From contig JBBDRW010000002.1 in the NCBI GenBank assembly GCA_040905265.1, forward strand, positions 1 through 13,971: a stretch of 13,971 bases of DNA, given 5' to 3'. This DNA comes from JBBDRW01 sp040905265. Its GTDB lineage: Bacteria > Bacteroidota > Rhodothermia > Balneolales > Balneolaceae. Both the position numbers and the translations under genes were made by a program. Under the pieces are notes generated by a model, which did no database searches, was not told the DNA's origin, and worked only from the letters and a program-made list of their open reading frames with translations. Of the stretch, positions 6,590 through 13,574 are shown piece after piece; within the stretch, counting starts at the first letter, position 1, and the number at the start of each line of letters is the position of its first letter.

Positions 6590-6604
6590 GTAACAATTTG
6601 TTAC
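6590..6604 (+). other. Palindrome between precursor 1 and the lipoprotein gene
   Basis: GTAACAA-T-TTGTTAC is a perfect inverted repeat of 7-bp arms, 23 bp after the precursor stop. It has no strong T-run, so it is not a full intrinsic terminator. It could trim or stabilise the 3' end of the precursor mRNA and lower expression of the downstream gene. Confidence 0.4.
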
Positions 6605-6644
6605 ATAGAGTTATAACATTCTTGTATTGCTTAAGGCTTCATAC

Positions 6645-7709
6645 ATGGTGATTTTGGTACGCTCGTTGGTTCTGTTAGTCATTTTTATTGTCAGTTGCTC
6701 TGTAGAGGAGAATGAGGATACATCCGTTGAGGTTCATGAAATCGAAGCGGAAATGATTCATTTACTCATCACTTCTGAATCCTCATCCGATATTGTATCC
6801 CCCGCTGAAATAAAAGGTGTCACCGGCGGATTTCTTCTTTATGATTCCGGCCTTCAAAAGATTTTCAAATTTGATTCGGATGGCAATCAACTCTTTGAAT
6901 TTGGAAGTGCAGGTGATGGACCAGGTGAAATCGGAGAATTTTTTGGTTTTTGGGAGGTAGAGAGTGGTTATCTGGTATATGATCGCAGTAACGCAAAATT
7001 TATTAAATATGATCTTCAGGGGAATCTGCTTGAAGATATTCTAATAGAATTTGACGACTTTCCTTTATTACCAGTTAAAATTGAAGTAATAGATCTACAC
7101 CAGATTATTGTCCCCACCCATGGAAGGGAGGAATCTTTATTGACGTTTGTTGACCTGGAATACAACGACACATATTCCGTGGGAGAAGCTGTCGGTGAAT
7201 ATGTGAGCACGATTGATCCTGAAGAAATGCACCAGGCAATTACTTCTGGAAGAATCCCGGCGTTTATGCAAAACATTGTTATGGTAAGCAGTAATAGTAC
7301 AGGAGTCTTTTCCTTTCAACAGACCACTGCAATATTAGAAAAATTTAGTTCTTCAGGAGAACTGATCTGGCAAAAAAATTTAAAAATACCTGCCATAGAC
7401 GGTTTATTCAATCATATTTTCAGTGAGAATAGAAGAAGAATTACTACCGGAGAATTTCTACTGTCTTTTAATTATGGTATAGATATATCGGCAAACGAAG
7501 AAGGGGTTGCCGTACTACTGAATATGCTTGAAGATCAGCCCGTAAGAGTAGTTTGGATACCGAATAATGGAGAGAAGATTACAACTTTTCATTTTCAGAG
7601 TTTAGAAAATGAAAGACAAATGACGTTTACACTCTCGGATGATGGTTCCCATGCTTTTTTTGTAAACACACTTGAAGGAACAATTTATAAAACAGACTTA
7701 CCTTTATAA
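6645..7709 (+). CDS. 6-bladed beta-propeller lipoprotein
   Basis: A 354-aa protein from the ATG at 6645, which has TAAGG at suitable spacing; an in-frame TTG at 6627 would add six residues. The hydrophobic signal ends in a lipobox (FIVSC, Cys 18), so it should be lipid-anchored. The first propeller repeat is clear: YDSGLQKIFKFDSDGNQLFE then FGSAGDGPGEIGEFF. This matches the GxGPGE signature of Bacteroidota 6-bladed beta-propeller proteins (NHL-like), and later blades are weaker (YDRSNAKFIKYDLQGNLLE; TAILEKFSSSGELIW). The function is unknown; such lipoproteins often sit near peptide or export genes. It probably shares the precursor 1 transcript. The gene is visibly richer in A/T than the ribosomal block. 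Confidence 0.8.
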   Translation: MVILVRSLVLLVIFIVSCSVEENEDTSVEVHEIEAEMIHLLITSESSSDIVSPAEIKGVTGGFLLYDSGLQKIFKFDSDGNQLFEFGSAGDGPGEIGEFFGFWEVESGYLVYDRSNAKFIKYDLQGNLLEDILIEFDDFPLLPVKIEVIDLHQIIVPTHGREESLLTFVDLEYNDTYSVGEAVGEYVSTIDPEEMHQAITSGRIPAFMQNIVMVSSNSTGVFSFQQTTAILEKFSSSGELIWQKNLKIPAIDGLFNHIFSENRRRITTGEFLLSFNYGIDISANEEGVAVLLNMLEDQPVRVVWIPNNGEKITTFHFQSLENERQMTFTLSDDGSHAFFVNTLEGTIYKTDLPL

Positions 7710-7722
7710 AGCCGTTTATAAA
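7703..7722. other. AT-rich inverted repeat at the lipoprotein stop codon
   Basis: TTTATAAA-GCCG-TTTATAAA spans the stop codon of the lipoprotein gene. It can form an 8-bp stem with a 4-nt loop. It is all A/T with no following T-run, so terminator function is doubtful. Confidence 0.3.
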
Positions 7723-8055
7723 TTATCGATTGAACCATTCGAGTCACAGTCTGCGTTAAGTGACTGTTATAAGTACCGGCATAGGTTCAACTCTCCCTAC
7801 TCCCCGTACCCTCTCAGCTCTTCAATCTCATGCCGTGATCAGGTCAGACCGGAAGCCGAAATAGCCCCTCTACATCAGGTCAGGTTCCCTCTATTGGGTG
7901 AAGAGTTCCCTATTCAAACAGTAGAAATCTCACTTTATTTTCCATAAAACTGTAGACTCCTTGGATCGTTTTTATTATACTAATTTGTAGTGAGTAGTAG
8001 GGGGCGGGAAATGGGTGTGATGATTGTGATGGTCCCCTAAATAACTGTGCATTAA
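7710..8055. other. Non-coding spacer with repeat and small inverted repeats
   Basis: No convincing gene in any frame. It holds AGTCAC/GTGACT (7742-7747, 7760-7765), two copies of ATCAGGTCAG around 7837-7885, the first 45-bp direct repeat (7946-7990), and GTGCATT-AA-AATGCAC (8047-8062). The frame open to 7947 is the out-of-frame end of the lipoprotein gene followed by low-complexity sequence. Confidence 0.6.
7946..7990 (+). repeat. 45-bp direct repeat, copy 1
   Basis: AAAACTGTAGACTCCTTGGA begins a 45-bp block that recurs at 9048-9092 with one mismatch. Sequence after both copies is weakly similar (GTAGTAGG..., a G-run, TGATxxTCCC), so the true repeat may be longer and decayed. It flanks the fragment and toxin-antitoxin genes. 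Confidence 0.85.
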
Positions 8056-8418
8056 AATGCACCCCGGATTCCAAGTACAGTTTGTATTAGCTCTTGTACA
8101 CATGAGCCACCCGGTTTTCTATTGACAGAGAAGTTCTTGCTGAATACCCTGTTGGATAGTCAGGAAATTTGGTATTCCCCCAGAATCTATGACGGTCGGC
8201 TATTTCGATTTACAGAAAATGACGGACAATGGGAATTATCTCAAACCATCCAGGGGCAAGTAGTACCTGAGGAAAGCGTCACACCATCGGATGTACATTC
8301 CAGCGGACATGCAGTATTGGATGGTGCAATTGGAATGAATCGATTATCCAGAAATGAGAACGATAATTTCGTTCCGGTTGTAAGGGTTGGACGAATTCGG
8401 GTGGTAGTTCAGCCATAG
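8056..8418 (+). pseudogene. Gene fragment of unknown family
   Basis: A frame open from 8056 gives a plausible protein only from about 8122 (TTG): TEKFLLNTLLDSQEIWYSP, then YDGRLFRFTENDGQWELSQ. It runs on to a beta-rich end NFVPVVRVGRIRVVVQP. The composition looks like a real beta-strand-rich protein and not a shadow frame. There is no ATG before the last third, no ribosome site, and the N-terminal side stops making sense just after the palindrome at 8047-8062. I take it as the C-terminal remnant of a larger secreted or propeller-like protein; I do not recognise the family. Confidence 0.4.
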
Positions 8419-8464
8419 TTTCTACGTTTATTTATTGTTGACCGGTGATTGAGTATATTCAGGT

Positions 8465-8686
8465 ATGATTAAAAAGAGCTCAAATAGAATTATTTCCCGT
8501 AATAAAGAAATTCTTGGTGGGACACCGGTTTTTAAGGGAACTCGTGTTCCGGTCCAGGCTCTGTGGGATTATCTTAAGGCCGGTGATTCAGTTGAAGATT
8601 TTTTTGAAGATTTCCCTTCTGTGGATCGCAAGCAGGCCATTGCTCTTATTGAACGAGCTCAAAAACGTGTAGTCGATACCACATGA
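8465..8686 (+). CDS. DUF433 family antitoxin
   Basis: A 73-aa small helix-turn-helix protein of the DUF433 family. The signature is the N-terminal ILGGTPVFKGTRVPVQALWD (17-35), then DSVEDFFEDFPSVDRKQAIA typical of the second half. The length is normal. It overlaps the next gene by 4 bp (ATGA). In the known arrangement DUF433 is the antitoxin and probable DNA-binding autoregulator of the adjacent DUF5615 PIN-like protein. No good promoter is visible; the start is the only in-frame ATG. Confidence 0.88.
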   Translation: MIKKSSNRIISRNKEILGGTPVFKGTRVPVQALWDYLKAGDSVEDFFEDFPSVDRKQAIALIERAQKRVVDTT

Positions 8687-9024
8687 CCCGTATTTTACTT
8701 GACGAGTGCCTGCCGGTCAAGCTTGCATACAGATTTCAAGAGAGTAGTACTGATTTACGCATATCAACAGTTACTGGTCATGGCTGGACGGGAATCAAAA
8801 ATGGTGAGCTGCTCAAAAGAGCTCAGAATGAGTTTGAAGTATTTGTTACGATCGATCAAAACCTTTCGTATCAGCAGGATCTTTCAAAATACTCCATCGC
8901 TATCGTTGCTTTTAAAGCAAGTTCTAATCGGTATCAGGATTTATTAAAATTTGTCGAACCTGCTTGTGACATCATTGAAAGTGCTATCGCGGGTAGATTT
9001 TACAAGATTTCCCCATCCAGTTAG
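8683..9024 (+). CDS. DUF5615 family PIN-like toxin
   Basis: A 113-aa protein of the DUF5615 PIN-like family. RILLDECLPVKLAYRF carries the acidic D7/E8 pair. GHGWTGIKNGELLKRAQ (32-48) and FVTIDQNLSYQQDL (54-67, D58) supply the other conserved positions. PIN-like folds of this type are putative ribonucleases held in check by the DUF433 partner. The 4-bp start/stop overlap indicates translational coupling. Toxicity is inferred from the pairing only. Confidence 0.85.
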   Translation: MTRILLDECLPVKLAYRFQESSTDLRISTVTGHGWTGIKNGELLKRAQNEFEVFVTIDQNLSYQQDLSKYSIAIVAFKASSNRYQDLLKFVEPACDIIESAIAGRFYKISPSS

Positions 9025-9047
9025 TAGGTTTATCGATTCATTTTACT

Positions 9048-9092
9048 AAAACTGTAGACTCCTTGGATCGTTTTTATTATACTAATTCGTAG
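9048..9092 (+). repeat. 45-bp direct repeat, copy 2
   Basis: It matches 7946-7990 at 44 of 45 bases. It begins 23 bp after the DUF5615 stop. Soon after it lies TGTCAG-A-CTGACA (9124-9136), a perfect 6-bp-arm palindrome. Confidence 0.85.
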
Positions 9093-9171
9093 ATAGTAGT
9101 AGGAAGTAGAAAACGGGGGTACTTGTCAGACTGACAGTGATCCCATTAATCTGAACTACAAGATTTCGGGT

Positions 9172-9680
9172 ATGATGAGAGATGACACATTCAAACCAAC
9201 CAACCAACCAACCAACAAGATCAAGTTAACGGGGAAAAGAATGTCAATTCGGTGTTAAAACTGTTGAGGGATGAATGCAAGAGGTTTAAAGACTCTCTGC
9301 CAAAACCCGATCCAACGTGACCGCAATGGATGCAAATTACGATCCTGTTTATCCATGAACATCTGTTTGACACTGCACTTACCATCCAAAAAATAAGGGA
9401 AAAAGGTTATGGAAAGAACCATAACTTTTCAACAGAGTTCAGGAACTATACAGGAGTGGCACCCAAAGATTATGTTCAACAGTTCCGGGTTGAAGCGGGC
9501 AAGATGATACTCTGTGACGAGCGATTTGAGAGCTTGCAGATTTACGAAATAGCCAAAGCACTTGGTTATAGAGTATCCACCTTTTCGCATGCGTTTAAAA
9601 AAAGAGTAAATGATCCACCCGACAAATGGAGAAAAGAGCAATTAAAGACTTCAAAAGGTGTGACACGTATACTTGAATAA
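9172..9680 (+). pseudogene. Broken AraC-type transcriptional regulator
   Basis: The intact part (from ATG 9330) is a two-helix-turn-helix AraC domain of about 110 aa: FSTEFRNYTGVAPKDYVQQF and IYEIAKALGYRVSTFSHAFK are the typical second-helix regions. The same frame continues upstream with sensible protein (VLKLLRDECKRFKDSLPKPD) but is cut by TGA at 9318-9320, where family logic suggests Trp (TGA for TGG before PQW). Further upstream, ATG 9172 is in another frame, separated by an AACC tetranucleotide repeat at 9194-9213. Adding one AACC unit, or removing two, would join that ATG to the AraC frame. Two lesions suggest a dead gene, although a short protein from 9330 could still be made. Confidence 0.65.
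9194..9213 (+). repeat. (AACC)5 tetranucleotide repeat
   Basis: Five perfect AACC units are followed by a partial AACA. They lie in what would be the 5' coding part of the AraC-type gene. A change of one unit shifts the frame, as in phase-variable loci. Confidence 0.8.
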
Positions 9681-9685
9681 TGTTC

Positions 9686-10468
9686 CTATGGATACCAGTT
9701 TTGAACTTCCTTCATCAACTCCTTTTTGGACATTCCAATGATCCGGAGTATTTCCGAATGCTTGATCGAGCTCTGTTCTGTTGCATGAAAGGTACTGTTG
9801 ATTCCCCTGTCATGAGTCAGATGAAACAGGGGCCCGGAGATACGTTCGTAGCTGTACCCTAGTATCTTCCATCGGTTGAACCGGTCTCCATCCTCTCTGC
9901 CCCAGCCATAAAATGTTTCATTCTCCATGCCCGACTCCATGTAAGCAGATCGGTTTGCCAGAAAGGCCCCCCCGACCGGGTTCGGCAGGTAGAGCCGCTT
10001 CATTTTACCCGTATTGGTTTCCAATATTGACAGATTCCCTGTTTTCAGGTAGAGTTCCCGGAGAATAGAGGAAGTGTCGAGAAAATCGTGCTTAAACGGG
10101 TAGACGAATTGTGTCTCCCCACTTCGAAGCCGATCCACTGCCTGGACGATTTGCTGAGGGGGGACGATCACATCAGTATCCCAGACCGCGAGATAGGGAG
10201 TCGAACACTCTTCCGTTAGCAGATTGATGTACCTGGTTCGATGAAAGATCGGATCATAATCTTCTATAAACCGTATAGAAACGTCCTGGGGCAGCAGTCG
10301 TTTCAGTAGCCGGTTGTTGCAGGCGTCCGCTTCGAGCAGGTGTATGCGGGTTTCAAAATGGCTGAGCAGGAAGTCGGTGACCATCAGAATATTCTCGATC
10401 CGCTCGACCGAGTCGAGCCGGACAGGTATCAGAAAAGTAAGATCGTTCAGGTCTGTTTTATCTACCAT
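9686..10468 (-). CDS. GT-A glycosyltransferase with galactosyltransferase (GT7-like) C-terminal motif
   Basis: A 260-aa protein with no signal peptide or membrane segment. LTFLIPVRLDSVERIENI opens a GT-A nucleotide-sugar domain. The metal-binding DxD is VWDTDV (97-99). The acceptor side has NPVGGAFLANRSAYMESG (163-180) and FYGWGREDGDRFNRW (186-200), close in form to the GG...WGWGxED motif of beta-1,4-galactosyltransferases and chondroitin-type polymerases, then HLTHDRG (216-222). Its ATG is 10 bp after the LanC-like stop, so the two form an operon. Glycosyltransferases are known in GG-Bacteroidales peptide systems, so glycosylation of the peptide product is plausible but unproven. It ends 5 bp from the convergent AraC remnant. 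Confidence 0.8.
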   Translation of the reverse strand: MVDKTDLNDLTFLIPVRLDSVERIENILMVTDFLLSHFETRIHLLEADACNNRLLKRLLPQDVSIRFIEDYDPIFHRTRYINLLTEECSTPYLAVWDTDVIVPPQQIVQAVDRLRSGETQFVYPFKHDFLDTSSILRELYLKTGNLSILETNTGKMKRLYLPNPVGGAFLANRSAYMESGMENETFYGWGREDGDRFNRWKILGYSYERISGPLFHLTHDRGINSTFHATEQSSIKHSEILRIIGMSKKELMKEVQNWYP

Positions 10469-10478
10469 ATCGTGTACA

Positions 10479-11567
10479 TTACATTCCGTTAGTTACCGGC
10501 TCTTCCTGGAGTAAATGAAGCAGTTCCAGTGCGATTCCGGCAAGGCCGGACAAGATGCCGGGAAGCCGCTCTTCAAGCTCATCATGTTTTTTGTCCAGGT
10601 AACCGGATTCGCAAATTCTGCGTAGAACAATTTCCCGGTCCAGCAATACACCGGGGTTATCGGTACGTTTGCAGAACAGCCGGCTCATCAAAGAGATTCC
10701 GGCCAGCCCGTTGATAAAATGGATATTCTTGTTCCATGTTTCACGCTCCAGGATGTCATCGAGCCGAAGATCGTTCTTCAGCCGATCGATATGATCCTCC
10801 CAGCCGGGCAGACGAAGCTGACGGTGTACCGACTCCATACCGAAGAGAAGGTACAGCCGGTGCCCGGTCAGACGGGGAAAGAGAGACACTATATCGGGCA
10901 ACAGAAACTCCAGGATCCGTTCCACTTTCCGTGTATGGATCTGCAGAGTGTGACATCTGCCAAGCAGCAGGAGAATCAGGGGAAGACTCCATGCAATTGA
11001 AAATAGACGGGGTTCCCGAAAGTTCACGTTTCTCTCTTCCAGAGTTTCCCCCAGTTTATTGATCTGTTCAATCAGCAGCCTTCTGAAGAGAATGTCCTCG
11101 ATGCTGCTTGCTCCCCTCTGTTTTCCCTCTATTCGGGAGAGGAGATAGAGCATGTACCCCAACACCGTTCTTGAGTTCGTGGAAGTAGAACCTTCCTTCG
11201 TTGTGAGGTGCAGGTAGATCTTGTCATCAACACCGGAGAGGATCTGATCGGTGTCGGCCTCGACAAACCCGTGCCGCACCAGATATTCAATTCCCCAGGC
11301 GATGCCGGCCAGTCCATGTTCAAAATCGGGCTGTATCCGGTTCTTGCCGACCTCCTGATAGACCTCGTCGATCAGTTGTTCGGCGATATCCGAATAATTC
11401 TCCATGCCAGGGGAGTTCGCCAGATGATAGAAATAGATGCAGATTCCCATCTTTCCATTTGCAAGACCGGGATCAGAAATCTTCGACGTTTTCTCAAGGA
11501 GAATCTGGTTGATCTCTTCCAGTTTTGCACTGGCCTGGTTTTCGATCTCTTTGCCGGGTTGTTGCAT
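10479..11567 (-). CDS. LanC-like protein lacking canonical zinc ligands
   Basis: A 362-aa protein from ATG 11567 (a TTG two codons earlier is possible; no clear ribosome site). The double-glycine helix repeats of the lanthionine cyclase barrel are evident: GLANGKMGICIYFYHLA (34-50), FEHGLAGIAWGIEYL (82-96), FINGLAGISLMSRLF (284-298), LSGLAGIALELLHLL (339-353). Canonical LanC has Cys in a CYG motif and Cys-His in CHG for zinc. Neither is visible; Cys occurs at 43, 205, 299 and 319, and C205-H206 lies in a different context. Thioether cyclisation is therefore doubtful and a scaffold or binding role is possible. No LanB dehydratase is nearby. It is first in an operon with the glycosyltransferase and diverges from the VKOR gene. 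Confidence 0.78.
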   Translation of the reverse strand: MQQPGKEIENQASAKLEEINQILLEKTSKISDPGLANGKMGICIYFYHLANSPGMENYSDIAEQLIDEVYQEVGKNRIQPDFEHGLAGIAWGIEYLVRHGFVEADTDQILSGVDDKIYLHLTTKEGSTSTNSRTVLGYMLYLLSRIEGKQRGASSIEDILFRRLLIEQINKLGETLEERNVNFREPRLFSIAWSLPLILLLLGRCHTLQIHTRKVERILEFLLPDIVSLFPRLTGHRLYLLFGMESVHRQLRLPGWEDHIDRLKNDLRLDDILERETWNKNIHFINGLAGISLMSRLFCKRTDNPGVLLDREIVLRRICESGYLDKKHDELEERLPGILSGLAGIALELLHLLQEEPVTNGM

Positions 11568-11656
11568 AATCAAATGGAGTTTTGCGAAGTAAATTCTATG
11601 CCCAAATCCAAAATGAGCTGTTTTTTATAACATCTCTGTAGCAATAATATCAATTT

Positions 11657-11765
11657 TGTTGTAAAAATCTTTCCATATGAAATATTCAAGAAAATTTTCA
11701 AGAAGAAATTCATGAATTGACTTGCGAAACGTTTATCAGCTTCTATCTTTGGCGTTATAAGGATT
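11657..11765 (+). repeat. 109-bp promoter-bearing repeat, copy 2
   Basis: It is the partner of 6164-6272, differing at three positions. It keeps the 12-bp palindrome (11707-11718) and both TTCAAGAA units. It is located between the divergent LanC-like gene and the VKOR fusion gene and points toward the latter. Confidence 0.9.
11722..11751 (+). promoter_or_regulatory. Bacteroidota-type promoter for the VKOR fusion/precursor 2 unit
   Basis: TTG at 11722-11724, a 19-nt spacer, then TATCTTTG at 11744-11751. Transcription would start near 11755, leaving a 5'-UTR of about 50 nt that begins with a hairpin (11759-11775). No separate TAnnTTTG promoter is seen before precursor 2, so this promoter probably serves both genes. 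Confidence 0.75.
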
Positions 11766-11808
11766 TCAAAACCTTGCAACATAAAATCAAAATCATCCCT
11801 ATTGTACG

Positions 11809-13458
11809 ATGGAACAGGTCGTATCCAGATACCTGAAGCTTCTGAAGATCCCGGTTTCGAGCTCTCATTGTGAACGTATGCTTCAATCCCATGCGGAGTA
11901 CCCGTCGATGCTTAGCATCACCGACACCCTGGAGCGATTAGGGATCTCATACCAGGCGGCCCGGCTTGCAAGAGAGGAAATCGAGGAGGTCGCGTTTCCC
12001 TATCTGCTCCATCCGGACAGAGAGAAAAGGAATGGGTCGTGGGTGTTGATTACTTCCGAATCGGACTATACGGAGTTTTTTGATTCAACAGAGCAAGAGT
12101 CGGATGCCTACATCCTTCAGGCAGAACCTGTAGAGGCCATTCAGGATGAAGAGGTGCAGAAACAGTATCAGAATGAGACGTATCGGCGAATTGTCGTTGC
12201 GATTAGTTTGATCTCCATTACTGGGTTGTTTCTCCTGCCCCTGGCTCAGGTTGTAGACTGGATGTTTGTTCCGCTCATGCTTTTGTCACTGTGCGGGGTG
12301 ACTACCGGCTACTTCCTGTTCGCCAGGGAGTTGGGCGTTAAATACCCGGCTGTAGAAGCGCTTTGCAGCAAGGATGGCAGCTCCGGATGTGGCCGATTGC
12401 TGCAGTCGGAGGATGCACAGATTTTCGGCCGATGGACGTTTTCCGATGCGGCCTTCAGCTATTTCCTGTTTCAGTTGATAGTATTGGGCCTTCTTCTCCC
12501 TATTACGGACTTGGTGTCACCCTTTCTGACCGTATTGTTTCTGATGAGTATGTTGGCTCTTCCGGTGGTCGGTTACTCACTTTACCTCCAGGCTGTGAGA
12601 ATGCAGTGGTGCCGGTTGTGTCTGATCGTGGATGGAATACTTCTCACGCAAGCAGCTCTCTTCGCCCAGTTCGTTTCGACAGGTACCGTGTTGCTGGATG
12701 GGATGGACAGTTGGATTGTGCCTGCGTCGTCTCTCATATTATTCGGTCTGATTGTATCACTCGTTATTCTTGTGAAGTTGTATGTCGAGGGAGCGAACCG
12801 TTCCTCACAACGGGAAACAAACGCACTTCGAGTCAAGAACTCTCCTTTCGTGTTTGTCCACTTGTTGAAGCAGCAGAGAAGCGTGGATACAACTCCTTTT
12901 GAGAAGGAACTGCTCATCGGAAACAGAGAAGCCCCGATCAAGATCCTGATGGCTGCCAGTCTGGGGTGCGGGCCGTGCAAGTCTGGATTTGAGAAAGTAA
13001 TGAACATCTTCCATCTCTATCCTGAAAAGGTTCATGTGAGCATTCGTTTTTCTATAAAACGCGTGGAATACGACAATTCGGCAACGTCACCGGGAGCTTA
13101 CATACTTGGGTATTGGCTGAAAAATATACATGGTAACGACAACGAATCGGAAGAGACCGAACAGTTGATCCGGGACTGGTATTCATTGATGAATCTGGAT
13201 GAGTTCAAAAAACGATACCCGAAGCAGGAGAACCTTGAAGATGACGAAGTAAAGGATCTGTGTAACAAACACAGAGATTGGATAGAAGAGGCAGAAATTG
13301 CCGGAACACCAACATTTTTTGTGGATGGGTATTCTCTGCCGAATCAGTTTCGAATCAACGATCTGTTAACTCTTATCCCGGGGTTAAGCTTTGAAAATCA
13401 CAGACAAATGAATGTTCAAAACAATGATATACCTGTGAGTGAAAAAGAAATTGTTTAA
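11809..13458 (+). CDS. C39-like/VKOR/thioredoxin fusion membrane oxidoreductase
   Basis: A 549-aa protein with three parts. Residues 1-105 resemble the C39 bacteriocin peptidase fold (YPSMLSITDTLERLGISYQA; FPYLLHPD...GSWVLITSE), but no Cys-Gly catalytic motif is seen and the position of the catalytic His is Trp 78. Residues 127-327 are a VKOR domain of about six membrane helices with loop cysteines C186 and C194 (SGCGRLLQS, then FGRWTFSDA) and the active site CRLC (268-271). Residues 365-530 are a DsbA/thioredoxin domain with CGPC (387-390) and cis-Pro loop GTPTFFVDG (499-507). VKOR-Trx fusions make disulfides and pass electrons to quinone. It is followed after 116 bp by a Cys-rich precursor, a likely substrate. 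Confidence 0.9.
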   Translation: MEQVVSRYLKLLKIPVSSSHCERMLQSHAEYPSMLSITDTLERLGISYQAARLAREEIEEVAFPYLLHPDREKRNGSWVLITSESDYTEFFDSTEQESDAYILQAEPVEAIQDEEVQKQYQNETYRRIVVAISLISITGLFLLPLAQVVDWMFVPLMLLSLCGVTTGYFLFARELGVKYPAVEALCSKDGSSGCGRLLQSEDAQIFGRWTFSDAAFSYFLFQLIVLGLLLPITDLVSPFLTVLFLMSMLALPVVGYSLYLQAVRMQWCRLCLIVDGILLTQAALFAQFVSTGTVLLDGMDSWIVPASSLILFGLIVSLVILVKLYVEGANRSSQRETNALRVKNSPFVFVHLLKQQRSVDTTPFEKELLIGNREAPIKILMAASLGCGPCKSGFEKVMNIFHLYPEKVHVSIRFSIKRVEYDNSATSPGAYILGYWLKNIHGNDNESEETEQLIRDWYSLMNLDEFKKRYPKQENLEDDEVKDLCNKHRDWIEEAEIAGTPTFFVDGYSLPNQFRINDLLTLIPGLSFENHRQMNVQNNDIPVSEKEIV

Positions 13459-13484
13459 ATCGTCCAAATGTCTGGATGATGTAA

Positions 13485-13542
13485 ACATATGGGTTCAAAC
13501 GACCTGTCCCAGATCCGATCAAGGTTGGATAAAAACAGGTCA
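13485..13542 (+). promoter_or_regulatory. Conserved 5'-UTR hairpin element, copy 2
   Basis: It is the counterpart of 6299-6356. GACCTGT (13501-13507) faces ACAGGTC (13535-13541) across 27 nt. The stem ends 33 nt before the precursor 2 ATG. It lies within the VKOR-precursor intergenic space, so here it is internal to an operon, which argues against a simple promoter operator and for an RNA-level role. Confidence 0.6.
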
Positions 13543-13574
13543 TTGTTTACAATAAAAACATATGGTGAATAAAT

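Noticed and set aside
7672..7947. A 91-aa frame overlapping the end of the lipoprotein gene
   Set aside because: Its first part is out of frame with the lipoprotein and the rest is low-complexity sequence without motifs or a ribosome site.
7946..9092. An integron or insertion sequence built on the 45-bp repeats
   Set aside because: No integrase, transposase, attC-like folding or terminal inverted repeats are visible; only direct repeats.
10719..11062. Two + strand frames of 93 and 108 aa opposite the LanC-like gene
   Set aside because: Antisense to a protein with clear LanC repeats, and neither resembles a known family.
12363..12902. A 179-aa frame on the + strand inside the VKOR fusion gene
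   Set aside because: It overlaps the clear VKOR and CRLC-containing frame; composition is that of a shadow frame.
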